NCBI GenBank assembly: GCA_040398465.1
Contig: JBBAUA010000007.1
Location: forward strand, 1-64,000
Direction: 5' to 3'
DNA length: 64,000 bases
DNA from: UBA7672 sp040398465
GTDB taxonomy: Bacteria; Pseudomonadota; Alphaproteobacteria; Caulobacterales; Hyphomonadaceae
In this document: piece by piece, positions 36,784 to 44,385 of the stretch
Position numbering within the stretch: position 1 is the first letter of the stretch
Layout of the letters: every line of letters starts with the position of its first letter
Notes under the pieces: generated by a model
What the model was told of the DNA's origin: nothing
Databases searched by the model: none
What the model saw: the letters and a program-made list of their open reading frames with translations, nothing else
Made by a program: the position numbers and the translations under genes

Positions 36784-36813
36784 AAATCATATAAGGATAT
36801 CTTTATATGATTT
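36784..36813. promoter_or_regulatory. SahR-like operator upstream of ahcY
   Basis: A 30-bp palindrome with a single mismatched pair: arms AAATCATATAA and TTATATGATTT around GGATATCT. It is centred about 88 bp upstream of the ahcY start in GC-rich surroundings. Its ATATAA/GATATC/TTATAT architecture matches, from memory, the operator of SahR, the ArsR-family SAH-responsive repressor of methionine-cycle genes in Proteobacteria. The sahR gene itself is not in the window. Confidence 0.65.
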
Positions 36814-36968
36814 CGGAAGGCGGCCGAAAAGGCGTCGATGCGCCCTGACTTTGTCGCCATCGGCAACCCATCTCTCTGCATCGAAAGGTTGCGCTGCCTG
36901 TTGCCTTGGGGCCACAGTCCGCACCCGCGCTGCCGCCAGGCGCTGCGGAAACCGTGTGAGGTGATCGA

Positions 36969-37541
36969 ATGCCTGGGATGCCGTTTCGCGTTGGTCTTGT
37001 CCTCGCCGCCTTCAGTCTTTCCACGGCGCCTGCGCTTGCACAGGACGTGGACACGATCGACCGGATCACGGGGCAGGTCTCGCCGAGCGGGGCGCCCCGC
37101 GCGCCGGATGGCGTGAAGGTGGTGGCGCCCGGCGCGCTCGTCTTCGCCCGCTTCGACGCCGATCTCGATGGCAAGATCACGGAGGCAGAGATTGAGGCCG
37201 GGGCGACGCTGGCCTTCGCAGCGGCGGACGCCAATGGCGACCAGCAGATCACCGGCTTCGAGCAGACCGACTGGGCGGCCCGGATGGGAAATCCGTCCGA
37301 CCTGATGGCCAATGCGATGACGTTCGACATCGATCTCGACAGGTCTGTGACGCGCGCGGAGTTCACGGCCGGGCTCAAGCGGATCGCCGGTCAGATTCAG
37401 CCGAATGGCGATCTGACCTTCGCGGACCTGCTGCAGCCGCTGTCGCGTGTGAACCAGCAGGCTCAGCAGCAGGGGCAGGGGCCGGGCTGGGGTACGGTGC
37501 GTGGACGCGGCACGGCGCCAACGGATGGCGGGGGGCGGTAG
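36969..37541 (+). CDS. Secreted EF-hand calcium-binding protein
   Basis: 190-residue exported protein. The signal peptide (VGLVLAAFSLSTAPALAQ) is followed by three EF-hand-like loops, DADLDGKITEAE, DANGDQQITGFE and DIDLDRSVTRAE, spaced through residues about 60-135. A Gln/Gly-rich tail follows. The loops have the D-x-D-x-D/N-G pattern for Ca2+; the third lacks the central Gly. Probably a periplasmic Ca2+ buffer or sensor; no specific partner. GAGGT precedes the ATG. Confidence 0.8.
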   Translation: MPGMPFRVGLVLAAFSLSTAPALAQDVDTIDRITGQVSPSGAPRAPDGVKVVAPGALVFARFDADLDGKITEAEIEAGATLAFAAADANGDQQITGFEQTDWAARMGNPSDLMANAMTFDIDLDRSVTRAEFTAGLKRIAGQIQPNGDLTFADLLQPLSRVNQQAQQQGQGPGWGTVRGRGTAPTDGGGR

Positions 37542-37584
37542 TCTCTGGACTGCGATTACGCGGGCGTGCTCACTGACGGCGCGG

Positions 37585-37863
37585 TTATTCCCGCTCGTCG
37601 AACCTGCGGCCGATCAGGTCGCACACAGCGTCGAGGGCTTCGCGGGCCTGCGGGCCTTCGGCGTCAACTTCGATTGTCTGACCGAAGCGGGCGCCGAGCA
37701 TCAGGAGGTCCATGATCGAGGCGGCGCTTGCGGACATGCCGTCATAGCGCACGGTGATCTTGGCATCGAACTTCGAGGCCTCGCGCGCGAATGCGGCGGA
37801 GGCGCGTGCATGAAGCCCGCGCTGGTTCACGAGCTCTGCGCTGCGTGACCAAGTCTCAGTCAT
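37585..37863 (-). CDS. HPr-family phosphocarrier protein
   Basis: 92-residue cytosolic phosphocarrier. The active-site His is in NQRGLHARASAAF, and the regulatory-Ser region is MSASAASIMDLLMLGA. With EIIA-Man 13 bp upstream it forms the incomplete, sugar-transport-free PTS of Alphaproteobacteria, which signals nitrogen/carbon state rather than moving sugar. ATG 37863 gives a normal HPr N-terminus; the frame extends 41 codons further upstream without similarity. Confidence 0.93.
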   Translation of the reverse strand: MTETWSRSAELVNQRGLHARASAAFAREASKFDAKITVRYDGMSASAASIMDLLMLGARFGQTIEVDAEGPQAREALDAVCDLIGRRFDERE

Positions 37864-37876
37864 GTGGGTTGGCCGC

Positions 37877-38281
37877 TCATCCGGCTCGCTGCAGCAGGGC
37901 GGAGGCGACGGAGATATACTTGCGGCCGGCTTCCTGAGCGGCGAGGGCGGCCTCCGCAAGGGCGAGCCTGCTGCGTACCTCTGCAAGCTTGATCAGCATG
38001 GGCAGGTTCACGCCGGCGATGACTTCGATCTTTGCCCCGCCCATGACGGAGATGGCGAGGTTGGACGGCGTGCCGCCGAACATGTCGGTGAGAATGACGA
38101 CGCCTGCGCCGGTGTCGGTGGCCTTTGCGGCGGCGATGATTTCGCGGCGTCTCATGTCCATGTCGTCGTCAGGGCCTATGCAGATTGCGCTGACATTTTC
38201 GAGAGGCCCGACGACGTGCTCGGCGGCGGAGATGAACTCCTCGGCCAACCGGCCGTGTGTGACCACGACCAATCCGATCAT
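37877..38281 (-). CDS. PTS EIIA component, mannose family
   Basis: 134-residue EIIA-Man-type protein. The phosphorylated His is in IGLVVVTHGRLAEEF, and VVILTDMFGGTPSNLAISVM is the family's core motif. Takes phosphate from HPr; in Alphaproteobacteria it acts as a regulator. GGGAG lies upstream of ATG 38281. It starts 67 bp after chvG, exactly where hprK normally intervenes; hprK is not there. Confidence 0.93.
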   Translation of the reverse strand: MIGLVVVTHGRLAEEFISAAEHVVGPLENVSAICIGPDDDMDMRRREIIAAAKATDTGAGVVILTDMFGGTPSNLAISVMGGAKIEVIAGVNLPMLIKLAEVRSRLALAEAALAAQEAGRKYISVASALLQRAG

Positions 38282-38348
38282 AGGAAGCACTCCCGCTCTT
38301 TCCAGCAAACCATGGTGAGGACTCGTTTGTTCCGCGGTCAATAGTGAT

Positions 38349-40025
38349 TCAGATATCCAGCAGCGCCGGGGGCAGTTCCACCACGAAACGCGCGCCTGCA
38401 ATCTGGCCGTCGATCATCCGGTTTTCGGCCCAGACGGAACCCCTGTGCGTCTCCGTGATCTGACGCACGATAGAAAGGCCCAAACCTGAATTATTCCCGA
38501 ACTTCGTGCCGACCGGGCGGTCGGTGTAGAAACGCTGGAAGATCTTCTCGAGCTTGTCGGGCGGAATGCCGGGGCCCTGGTCCTCGACCACGAGGCGGAC
38601 CATGGGGCCGCGGGGCGAGCTGACATTCATGAGTGTAACGGTCACTTCGCCGCCCGGCGGAGAGAAGGAGCGTGCATTCTCGACGAGGTTGCGCAGCACC
38701 TGTCCGAGCGGACCCTCGCGGCCCATCACGTCGGTGGCGCCTCCCGGCGATGCGACGAGTTTCACGCGCGCATCCGTCTCGCGCGCCGTGTCGGCATAGA
38801 TCGAGACGATGTCTTCCAGCAGCTTGCGAAGATCGACGCGCGACAGCTTTTCGCGGACGATCTCGGCTTCGAGGCGCGACAGGTTGGAAATGTCCGAGAT
38901 CAGGCGATCGAGGCGAACGACATCGCGGGCGATGACGTTCATCATCTTCTCTTTTGCAGCGGGGTCCTTCACCGTCTGGGCCGTCTCGACGGCGGAGCGG
39001 ATCGAGGTGAGGGGATTCTTGAGTTCGTGGGCGACGTCGGCGGCGAAGCGCTCATTCTCCTGGATGCGGTCGTAGAGCGAGGAGGTCATCGCCTCCATCG
39101 CGCGCGAGAGATCGCCGATCTCGTCCTTGCGGCTGTGCAGCTTCCCGAGATTGAGCTTCTGCGAGACGCCCATGGTGACGCGATCGGAAGCGATGGCGAG
39201 GCGGCGCAGCGGCCGCGCGATGCCCAGCGTCAGGAGGGTCGCCGTGATGATGGAAACGAGGATCGCGACGATGATGAGCGGGATCAGGGCGGCGCGTTCG
39301 GCTGCGATGATCTCCGAGACGTCGCTCGTCTCGATGGTGAGCGTGCCGACGACACGCAGAACTTTCTCGATCGGCATGGTGACGGACAGGACGCGCTCGG
39401 CCTGATCGTTGAAGCGTTCGGAGAAAACGCCTTCGCCTTCCACCGCGCGGGCCACTTCCTCGTCGAGTGTAAGCACTTCGGCGATGGGCGGCCGGCCGGG
39501 GGAGCTGACGGATTCGAAGGTGCGGTTGATCGAGCGCACCGTGTCGAGCCATGTGCGTTCGAGCCAGCTGGGCTCGCGCAGGGGCGGCAGGTCGCGCTGG
39601 TTGATGACGTCCTTCAGCAGGCGCGTGTCGGCGACGATCTGCTTCTGCGGGTCGTGCACGATGATCCGCGTCGCCTTGGTCAGCGGCATCGCAGTGAGCT
39701 GGCGGAAGACTTCGTCGAGATCGAGGGCGACCGGCTCTTCGGTTGTTGCGTTGTCGGTCATGAAGGAGGAGATAAGCTGGCTCATCTCCTCAAGGCTGGC
39801 CTTGCGGGCGTTGACGAGGCTGGCGCGGACCTCGTTCAGCACAAGCGCGCCGGCGATGAGGATGATCAGGCCTGCGAAGTTGGACGCGAGGATCAGCCGC
39901 GCAATCGGAGACCACAGCAGCGAGCGCGCTTTGCGCGGCGTAGTCCGCAAGCTCCTGTCCGGCCTCGAAGCCTTCTCTGGCTTCGCAGCCTTGTCGGGCC
40001 TCGTCCCTTTGTCTGGCCTGGTCAC
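38349..40025 (-). CDS. chvG: Sensor histidine kinase ChvG (ExoS)
   Basis: 558-residue inner-membrane envelope-stress kinase partnered with ChvI. Two membrane helices (LILASNFAGLIILIAGALVL and LIPLIIVAILVSIITATLL) flank a periplasmic sensor of about 190 residues, followed by HAMP, the H-box FAADVAHELKNPLTSIRSAV, and the N (LRNLVENARSF), G1 (EDQGPGIPP) and G2 (NSGLGLSIV) boxes. The start is uncertain: GTG 40025 is the only in-frame ATG/GTG/TTG near the chvI stop. The first about 25 residues come from an 18-bp tandem repeat encoding (x-x-R-P-D-K)n. Confidence 0.93.
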   Translation of the reverse strand: MTRPDKGTRPDKAAKPEKASRPDRSLRTTPRKARSLLWSPIARLILASNFAGLIILIAGALVLNEVRASLVNARKASLEEMSQLISSFMTDNATTEEPVALDLDEVFRQLTAMPLTKATRIIVHDPQKQIVADTRLLKDVINQRDLPPLREPSWLERTWLDTVRSINRTFESVSSPGRPPIAEVLTLDEEVARAVEGEGVFSERFNDQAERVLSVTMPIEKVLRVVGTLTIETSDVSEIIAAERAALIPLIIVAILVSIITATLLTLGIARPLRRLAIASDRVTMGVSQKLNLGKLHSRKDEIGDLSRAMEAMTSSLYDRIQENERFAADVAHELKNPLTSIRSAVETAQTVKDPAAKEKMMNVIARDVVRLDRLISDISNLSRLEAEIVREKLSRVDLRKLLEDIVSIYADTARETDARVKLVASPGGATDVMGREGPLGQVLRNLVENARSFSPPGGEVTVTLMNVSSPRGPMVRLVVEDQGPGIPPDKLEKIFQRFYTDRPVGTKFGNNSGLGLSIVRQITETHRGSVWAENRMIDGQIAGARFVVELPPALLDI

Positions 40026-40044
40026 GGTGTCTGGCCTGCCTGAT
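39955..40044. repeat. Five tandem 18-bp repeats at the chvI/chvG junction
   Basis: Units start at 39955, 39973, 39991, 40009 and 40027, each of the form (c/t/g)t(g/c)tcnGGC(c/t)T(c/g) plus a variable end. In the chvG frame they encode SGRPDT, VTRPDK, GTRPDK, AAKPEK and ASRPDR. The last unit extends upstream of the presumed chvG start into the spacer after chvI. Confidence 0.8.
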
Positions 40045-40048
40045 GTGT

Positions 40049-40744
40049 TCAGGCTTCCTTGTAGCGATAGCCCACGCCGTACAGCGTCTCGATGCCGTCG
40101 AAATTGTCGTCCAGGTCCCTGAACTTCTTCCGCAGACGCTTGATATGGCTGTCGATGGTGCGGTCGTCGACATAGACCTGATCGTCGTAGGCGGCGTCCA
40201 TCAGCTGGTCGCGGCTCTTCACATAGCCGGGGCGCTGGGCGAGGGCCTGCAGGATCAGGAATTCGGTGACGGTCAGGCGCACGATCTTGCCGTCCCACTG
40301 GCAGGCGTGGCGGTTGGGATCGAGCGTCAGGCGGCCGCGGACGATCGGCTTCTTGTCGCCGTCCTCGGGCGTCGCGGAGGCGCCGCGCGACCGGCGCAGG
40401 ATGGCCTTCACACGTTCGGCCAGCAGCCGGGTGGAGCAGGGCTTCCGGATGAAATCGTCGGCGCCGATGTTGAAGCCGACAACCTCATCGATTTCGTCGT
40501 CCTTCGAGGTGAGGAAGATGGCGGGCAGGTTGGAGGTCTGGCGCAGCTTCCGCAGCAGTTCCATGCCGTCCATCTTCGGCATCTTCACGTCGAGGATGGC
40601 GATGTCCGGGGGGTTTTCCGACAGGCCGGCGAGGGCGGCGGCGCCGTCATGATAGGCGCGGACCTGGTACCCTTCCGCCTCAAAGAAGACCTTGAGCGAT
40701 TCAACGATGTTCTCGTCGTCATCGACGAGGGCGATGGTAGCCAT
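40049..40744 (-). CDS. chvI: Response regulator ChvI, OmpR family
   Basis: 231-residue response regulator. The receiver has IALVDDDENI acidic residues, the phospho-Asp in IAILDVKMPKMDGMELL, and LTSKDD with FIRKP. The winged-helix DNA-binding domain ends VDDRTIDSHIKRLRKKF and TLYGVGYRYKEA. Phosphorylated by ChvG; the pair controls acid/envelope stress, exopolysaccharide and motility in relatives. GAGGAG precedes ATG 40744. It is divergent from the MipZ-like gene across about 200 bp. Confidence 0.96.
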   Translation of the reverse strand: MATIALVDDDENIVESLKVFFEAEGYQVRAYHDGAAALAGLSENPPDIAILDVKMPKMDGMELLRKLRQTSNLPAIFLTSKDDEIDEVVGFNIGADDFIRKPCSTRLLAERVKAILRRSRGASATPEDGDKKPIVRGRLTLDPNRHACQWDGKIVRLTVTEFLILQALAQRPGYVKSRDQLMDAAYDDQVYVDDRTIDSHIKRLRKKFRDLDDNFDGIETLYGVGYRYKEA

Positions 40745-40940
40745 ACCGGATCTCCTCACGGCCTGACCTGAGCAGGAAATGGCCGCCGCGCTGCACTGCG
40801 CCATAATCGGGGTGTGCGGGCGCAAGGGCAAGTACCCTGAATCTGCGATGAAACCGCTTTTTCCGGCCCGGAAGCTCATCTGGCACGCGAATTGAAACAC
40901 CCCTGCCACGGGAAGTCGCGGACGCTAGGTGGAGAGTTCC

Positions 40941-41738
40941 ATGCAGGTGGTAACCATTGGAGGCTTCAAGGGCGGCACGGGGAAGACGACCCTGGCCTGC
41001 CTGCTGGGCGTCGCGGCGACCAAGAACGGGCTGCGGACGGCCTGCGTCGACCTCGACCGTAACACGCGCAACCTGTCCAGTTTTCTGACGCTTCGGCGGG
41101 CCTCCAAGCTGGAATGCCCCGATCACGTCATGCTGATGGATACCGAAGAAGAGAGCCGCACCAATGCCCGCCCGAAACATGCCGGCCGGCTGGAGCCGCT
41201 GGTTCGTCTCGCGGCGATGGACGGCTATGATCTGATGATCATCGATACCTCGTCGGGCAACCTGTCGGACGTTTACGAAGCTCATCTTCTGGCCGACCTG
41301 ATCCTGACGCCGATGAACGAGAGCCCGGCCGACCTGCACGGGCTGTTCACCAAGGCCGGCGCGCCCGCTGCGCCGCGCATCAACTATCGCGAAATGATCG
41401 ACACGGTGCGCTTCGACCGCCGCCGCGCGGGTCTTGCTGTGCAACGCTGGCACGTCGTGCTTAACCGCGTGTCGGGGCTGGCCAGCCGGATCTCCAACAC
41501 GGTCAACCAGCGCGTGGCCGCGGTCGCCGCTGAGGTCGGTTTCGAGCCGACCTGGAGCCTGCGCGACCGCGTTGTTCACCGCGCGCTTGGCCTCGATGGC
41601 CGCACCGTGTTCGACATGCCCGCTGATGGAAAGCTGACCATGAGCGAGCTTGCCGGCCGCTCGGAAGTGCGCGCGCTGCTGATGCTTCTCAACACGACGC
41701 CGGAGCGGGTGGTTTCGGAACAGAAGATGGCGGCCTGA
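40941..41738 (+). CDS. ParA-family ATPase, MipZ-like
   Basis: 265-residue P-loop ATPase of the ParA/MinD superfamily. The deviant Walker A is GGFKGGTGKTTLACLL, and switch/Walker B are ACVDLDRNTRNLSSFL and YDLMIIDTSSGNLSDV. The C-terminal half, VVLNRVSGLASRISNTVNQR and then GFEPTWSLRDRVVHRALGLDG, follows the MipZ pattern (VVLRNRL, GF...LRDRVIYREL). MipZ forms a gradient from the poles with ParB and blocks FtsZ there. This could be MipZ or a paralogue; divergence in the switch region (SSG rather than PGG) favours a paralogue. GGAGAG precedes ATG 40941. Confidence 0.78.
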   Translation: MQVVTIGGFKGGTGKTTLACLLGVAATKNGLRTACVDLDRNTRNLSSFLTLRRASKLECPDHVMLMDTEEESRTNARPKHAGRLEPLVRLAAMDGYDLMIIDTSSGNLSDVYEAHLLADLILTPMNESPADLHGLFTKAGAPAAPRINYREMIDTVRFDRRRAGLAVQRWHVVLNRVSGLASRISNTVNQRVAAVAAEVGFEPTWSLRDRVVHRALGLDGRTVFDMPADGKLTMSELAGRSEVRALLMLLNTTPERVVSEQKMAA

Positions 41739-41815
41739 GGGCTCGCATTTTCCGACTCGGAACTGTCGCATCCGTCGACTAGGTTCCCCGCAATTCCAAG
41801 GCGGGAGCCCTCACC

Positions 41816-43342
41816 ATGATTCGCACGCTTGCAGTATCCACGCTCGCGCTGGGCCTTGCAGCCTGCGCCACAACCCAACAGACCGCCAATGTCGCAGCGC
41901 CTGTGCAGGCGGGGGACAGCTATTACGTCAAGGCCAGCGCGACTATTCAGGCGCGCATCGCCGCGCGCGGACAGCCGCGTGCGAAGAATGTCATTCTCTT
42001 CGTCGGCGACGGCATGGGCATCTCGACCATCACGGCGGCGCGCATCTATGCCGGGCAGGTGAAGGGGCTGGATGGCGAGAGCTATCAGCTGGCGATGGAC
42101 AAGCTGCCGTACTCGGCTTTCTCGAAGACCTACACGCATGATTCGCAGGTCGCCGATTCAGCGCCGACCGCCGTGGCGATGACGGCTGGCGTCAAATCCT
42201 ACAACGGCTCGATCGGCGTGACCCAGGCCGCCAGCCTTGCAGACTGCACAACCGCGAAGACGGCTGGAACGACGACACTTTGGGAGCAGGCCGAAGCGCG
42301 CGGCATGGCGACGGGCATCGTATCGACGGCGCGCATCACGCACGCGACCCCTGCAGCAACCTTTGCCCAGACCACCGAGCGCGACTGGGAGTCCGACGCG
42401 GACATATCCGCCGCTGGCAAGGCTGCTGGATGCACGGACATCGCGACGCAGCTGGTTGAATGGGACAAGACGAATGGCGACGGGTTCGAGGTCATCCTCG
42501 GCGGCGGCCGTTCGGGTTTCCTGCCGAACACGATGGCTGATCCGGAATATCCCGACCAGAAAGGCCGCAGACAGGATGGCCGCAATCTCGCCGAGGAATG
42601 GCTGGAGGGCCATCCCGAGCGCAAGGTCGCCATCGGCATTGGCGCGTTCGAGCAGATCAACTTCGACAGCGACATCCAGGTGCTGGGTCTCTTCGAGCCG
42701 AGCCACATGCAATATGAGCTCGACAGGGAAAAGGATGTCCGCGGCGAGCCGACGATCGCCGACATGACGGAGGCTGCGATCACGCGCCTGTCGCGCAATC
42801 CCAACGGCTATGTGCTCATGATCGAAGGGGGGCGGGTCGATCACGGCCTGCATGCGGGCGACGCCCAACGTGCGCTTGGCGATGCAGTGGCGCTCGATGA
42901 GGCCATCGCGCAGGCTGTTGCGATGACCAATCCGGAAGAGACGCTGATCATCGTGACGGCTGACCATTCGCACACGCTGGCCATGCAGGGTTATCCGCAG
43001 CGCGGAAACCCGATCCTTGGCCTGGTGAAGGAGAACGACAGGCTGGTGCTGGCGGCGGACGGCAAGCCGTACACGACGCTGAGCTTCGCCAACGGTCCGG
43101 GCTCGGTTTGCAGGAAGCAGCCGGATGACAAGTGGCTGTGCGACCGGCCGGACCTTACAAACGTCGACACGACCGCGCTGGGCTTCCGGCAGCAGGCTCT
43201 GATCCCGATGGGCTCTGAAACGCATGGCGGGGAAGACGTTGCAATCTTCGCGGGCGGGCCGGGCGCCAACCTGTTCTCGGGCGTGATGGAGCAGAACGAG
43301 ATCTATCACGTGATGGCCCGGTCGCTGGGGCTGACGCGGTAG
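41816..43342 (+). CDS. Alkaline phosphatase (PhoA family) lipoprotein
   Basis: 508-residue periplasmic phosphomonoesterase. The lipobox is LALGLAAC. Metal and catalytic motifs are NVILFVGDGMG, the nucleophilic Ser in DSQVADSAPTAVAMTAG, the Mg site in LMIEGGRVDHGLHAGDA, VTADHSHT, and the late zinc His in SETHGGEDVAIFA. Scavenges phosphate from organic esters. GGGAG precedes the ATG. No Pho box was identified in the short upstream spacer. Confidence 0.95.
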   Translation: MIRTLAVSTLALGLAACATTQQTANVAAPVQAGDSYYVKASATIQARIAARGQPRAKNVILFVGDGMGISTITAARIYAGQVKGLDGESYQLAMDKLPYSAFSKTYTHDSQVADSAPTAVAMTAGVKSYNGSIGVTQAASLADCTTAKTAGTTTLWEQAEARGMATGIVSTARITHATPAATFAQTTERDWESDADISAAGKAAGCTDIATQLVEWDKTNGDGFEVILGGGRSGFLPNTMADPEYPDQKGRRQDGRNLAEEWLEGHPERKVAIGIGAFEQINFDSDIQVLGLFEPSHMQYELDREKDVRGEPTIADMTEAAITRLSRNPNGYVLMIEGGRVDHGLHAGDAQRALGDAVALDEAIAQAVAMTNPEETLIIVTADHSHTLAMQGYPQRGNPILGLVKENDRLVLAADGKPYTTLSFANGPGSVCRKQPDDKWLCDRPDLTNVDTTALGFRQQALIPMGSETHGGEDVAIFAGGPGANLFSGVMEQNEIYHVMARSLGLTR

Positions 43343-43412
43343 GGCGGCCGCGATCCGGCCTTCAATCTGCCGCCATGGTGCGGTAGATTCTGGGGGGAGG
43401 CCGAGGTTTCAG

Positions 43413-43736
43413 ATGCGTCCTGTTGCGCCGTTCATCATCGTGCTTGGCCTTGCCGGCGCCGCCTTTGCGCAGGGCCCACCTCGCGTGACGATCGAGGATG
43501 ACGTCTCTCCGGCGAACGCTGTGAAGTGCGCCGGGCTGCGGCTGGCGCAATCGGAGCGCAAGCCGGATCCGCTGGTCGAGGCTGCGCGCGATGCGTGGCT
43601 GCTGTCGGGTGTCGATGCTGCGAAGGCCAAGGTCGAAGCGGCGAAATTCTCGACGCGCGAGAATGCCGATCTTGCGGTCATCTCGGATGAGTGCGAGCCA
43701 TTCGAGATCAGGTCCGCGCCGCCCGCTGGCGGCTGA
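43413..43736 (+). CDS. Small secreted protein of unknown function
   Basis: 107-residue protein with a signal peptide (FIIVLGLAGAAFAQ) and a short mature domain with two cysteines (VKCAGL, DECEPF) that could form a disulfide. Followed 21 bp later by a lipoprotein gene on the same strand. No family recognised. Confidence 0.6.
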   Translation: MRPVAPFIIVLGLAGAAFAQGPPRVTIEDDVSPANAVKCAGLRLAQSERKPDPLVEAARDAWLLSGVDAAKAKVEAAKFSTRENADLAVISDECEPFEIRSAPPAGG

Positions 43737-43757
43737 CGGGCGCAGCGGAGAAACCAG

Positions 43758-44363
43758 ATGCGGATTGCGGCGACATTCCTGGCGACGGCCGTTGCGGCGG
43801 CGATTCTTGCCGCTTGCCAACCGGCGTCCGAGCCTGCGCCTGCACCAGCCGAGCCGAAGGCCGAGGAGATGGGGCAGGACGATCCCGAAGCGGTGTTCAC
43901 GCCCGCGCCCGTCGGACCGCCGCGCGAATACGAGGCGATGTCGAAGACGGCGATGAGCTTCACGCCCGGCGTGCTGACGCTGACGCCGACGCCGCAGAAA
44001 TCGGTGAACCTGCCCGAAGGCGCGGTCTTCCAGTTCGGCAATGGATACATCCTCGACACCACGTCCATGCCGGGCGGCGCGATGCAGGGAACGCCGGCGT
44101 TCGATTTCACGCCGCTGTTCTTTTCGGCTGACGGACAGCCCGTGAAGCCGGAAGAGATCGCGATGTATTCCGTCGATGACGAGATCGTGCCGCCGGGGTC
44201 GGTGAATGGCGGCTTCTGCGACAAGACGCGCTTTCTTGCGACCTACACGAAGGTTGGCGCGGACGCGGAGGACATCACGATCGCAGCGTTCAATGGCGAT
44301 CAGTGGCCGCCTCTGGCCGAGACGGCGCTGTGCGGGACATTCACGTATTCGCGGGCGAAGTGA
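43758..44363 (+). CDS. Lipoprotein of unknown function
   Basis: 201-residue protein; the signal peptide ends in the lipobox ILAAC, then an acidic, Pro-rich linker to about residue 55. The mature domain (LTPTPQKSVNLPEGAVFQFGN to the end) looks beta-rich, with cysteines at GFCDKT and ALCGTF. Probably cotranscribed with the preceding small secreted protein; function not recognised. Confidence 0.65.
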   Translation: MRIAATFLATAVAAAILAACQPASEPAPAPAEPKAEEMGQDDPEAVFTPAPVGPPREYEAMSKTAMSFTPGVLTLTPTPQKSVNLPEGAVFQFGNGYILDTTSMPGGAMQGTPAFDFTPLFFSADGQPVKPEEIAMYSVDDEIVPPGSVNGGFCDKTRFLATYTKVGADAEDITIAAFNGDQWPPLAETALCGTFTYSRAK

Positions 44364-44385
44364 GCACGCGCGGCGACGGTTATCC

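Noticed and set aside
36803..37378. Minus-strand open frame of 191 codons
   Set aside because: It is antisense to the EF-hand gene and crosses the SahR-like palindrome; no motifs.
40890..40910. Sigma-54 promoter upstream of the MipZ-like gene
   Set aside because: TGGCACG-N4-TTGAA resembles the -24/-12 consensus, but the -12 element lacks its GC, and no enhancer-binding regulator context is present.
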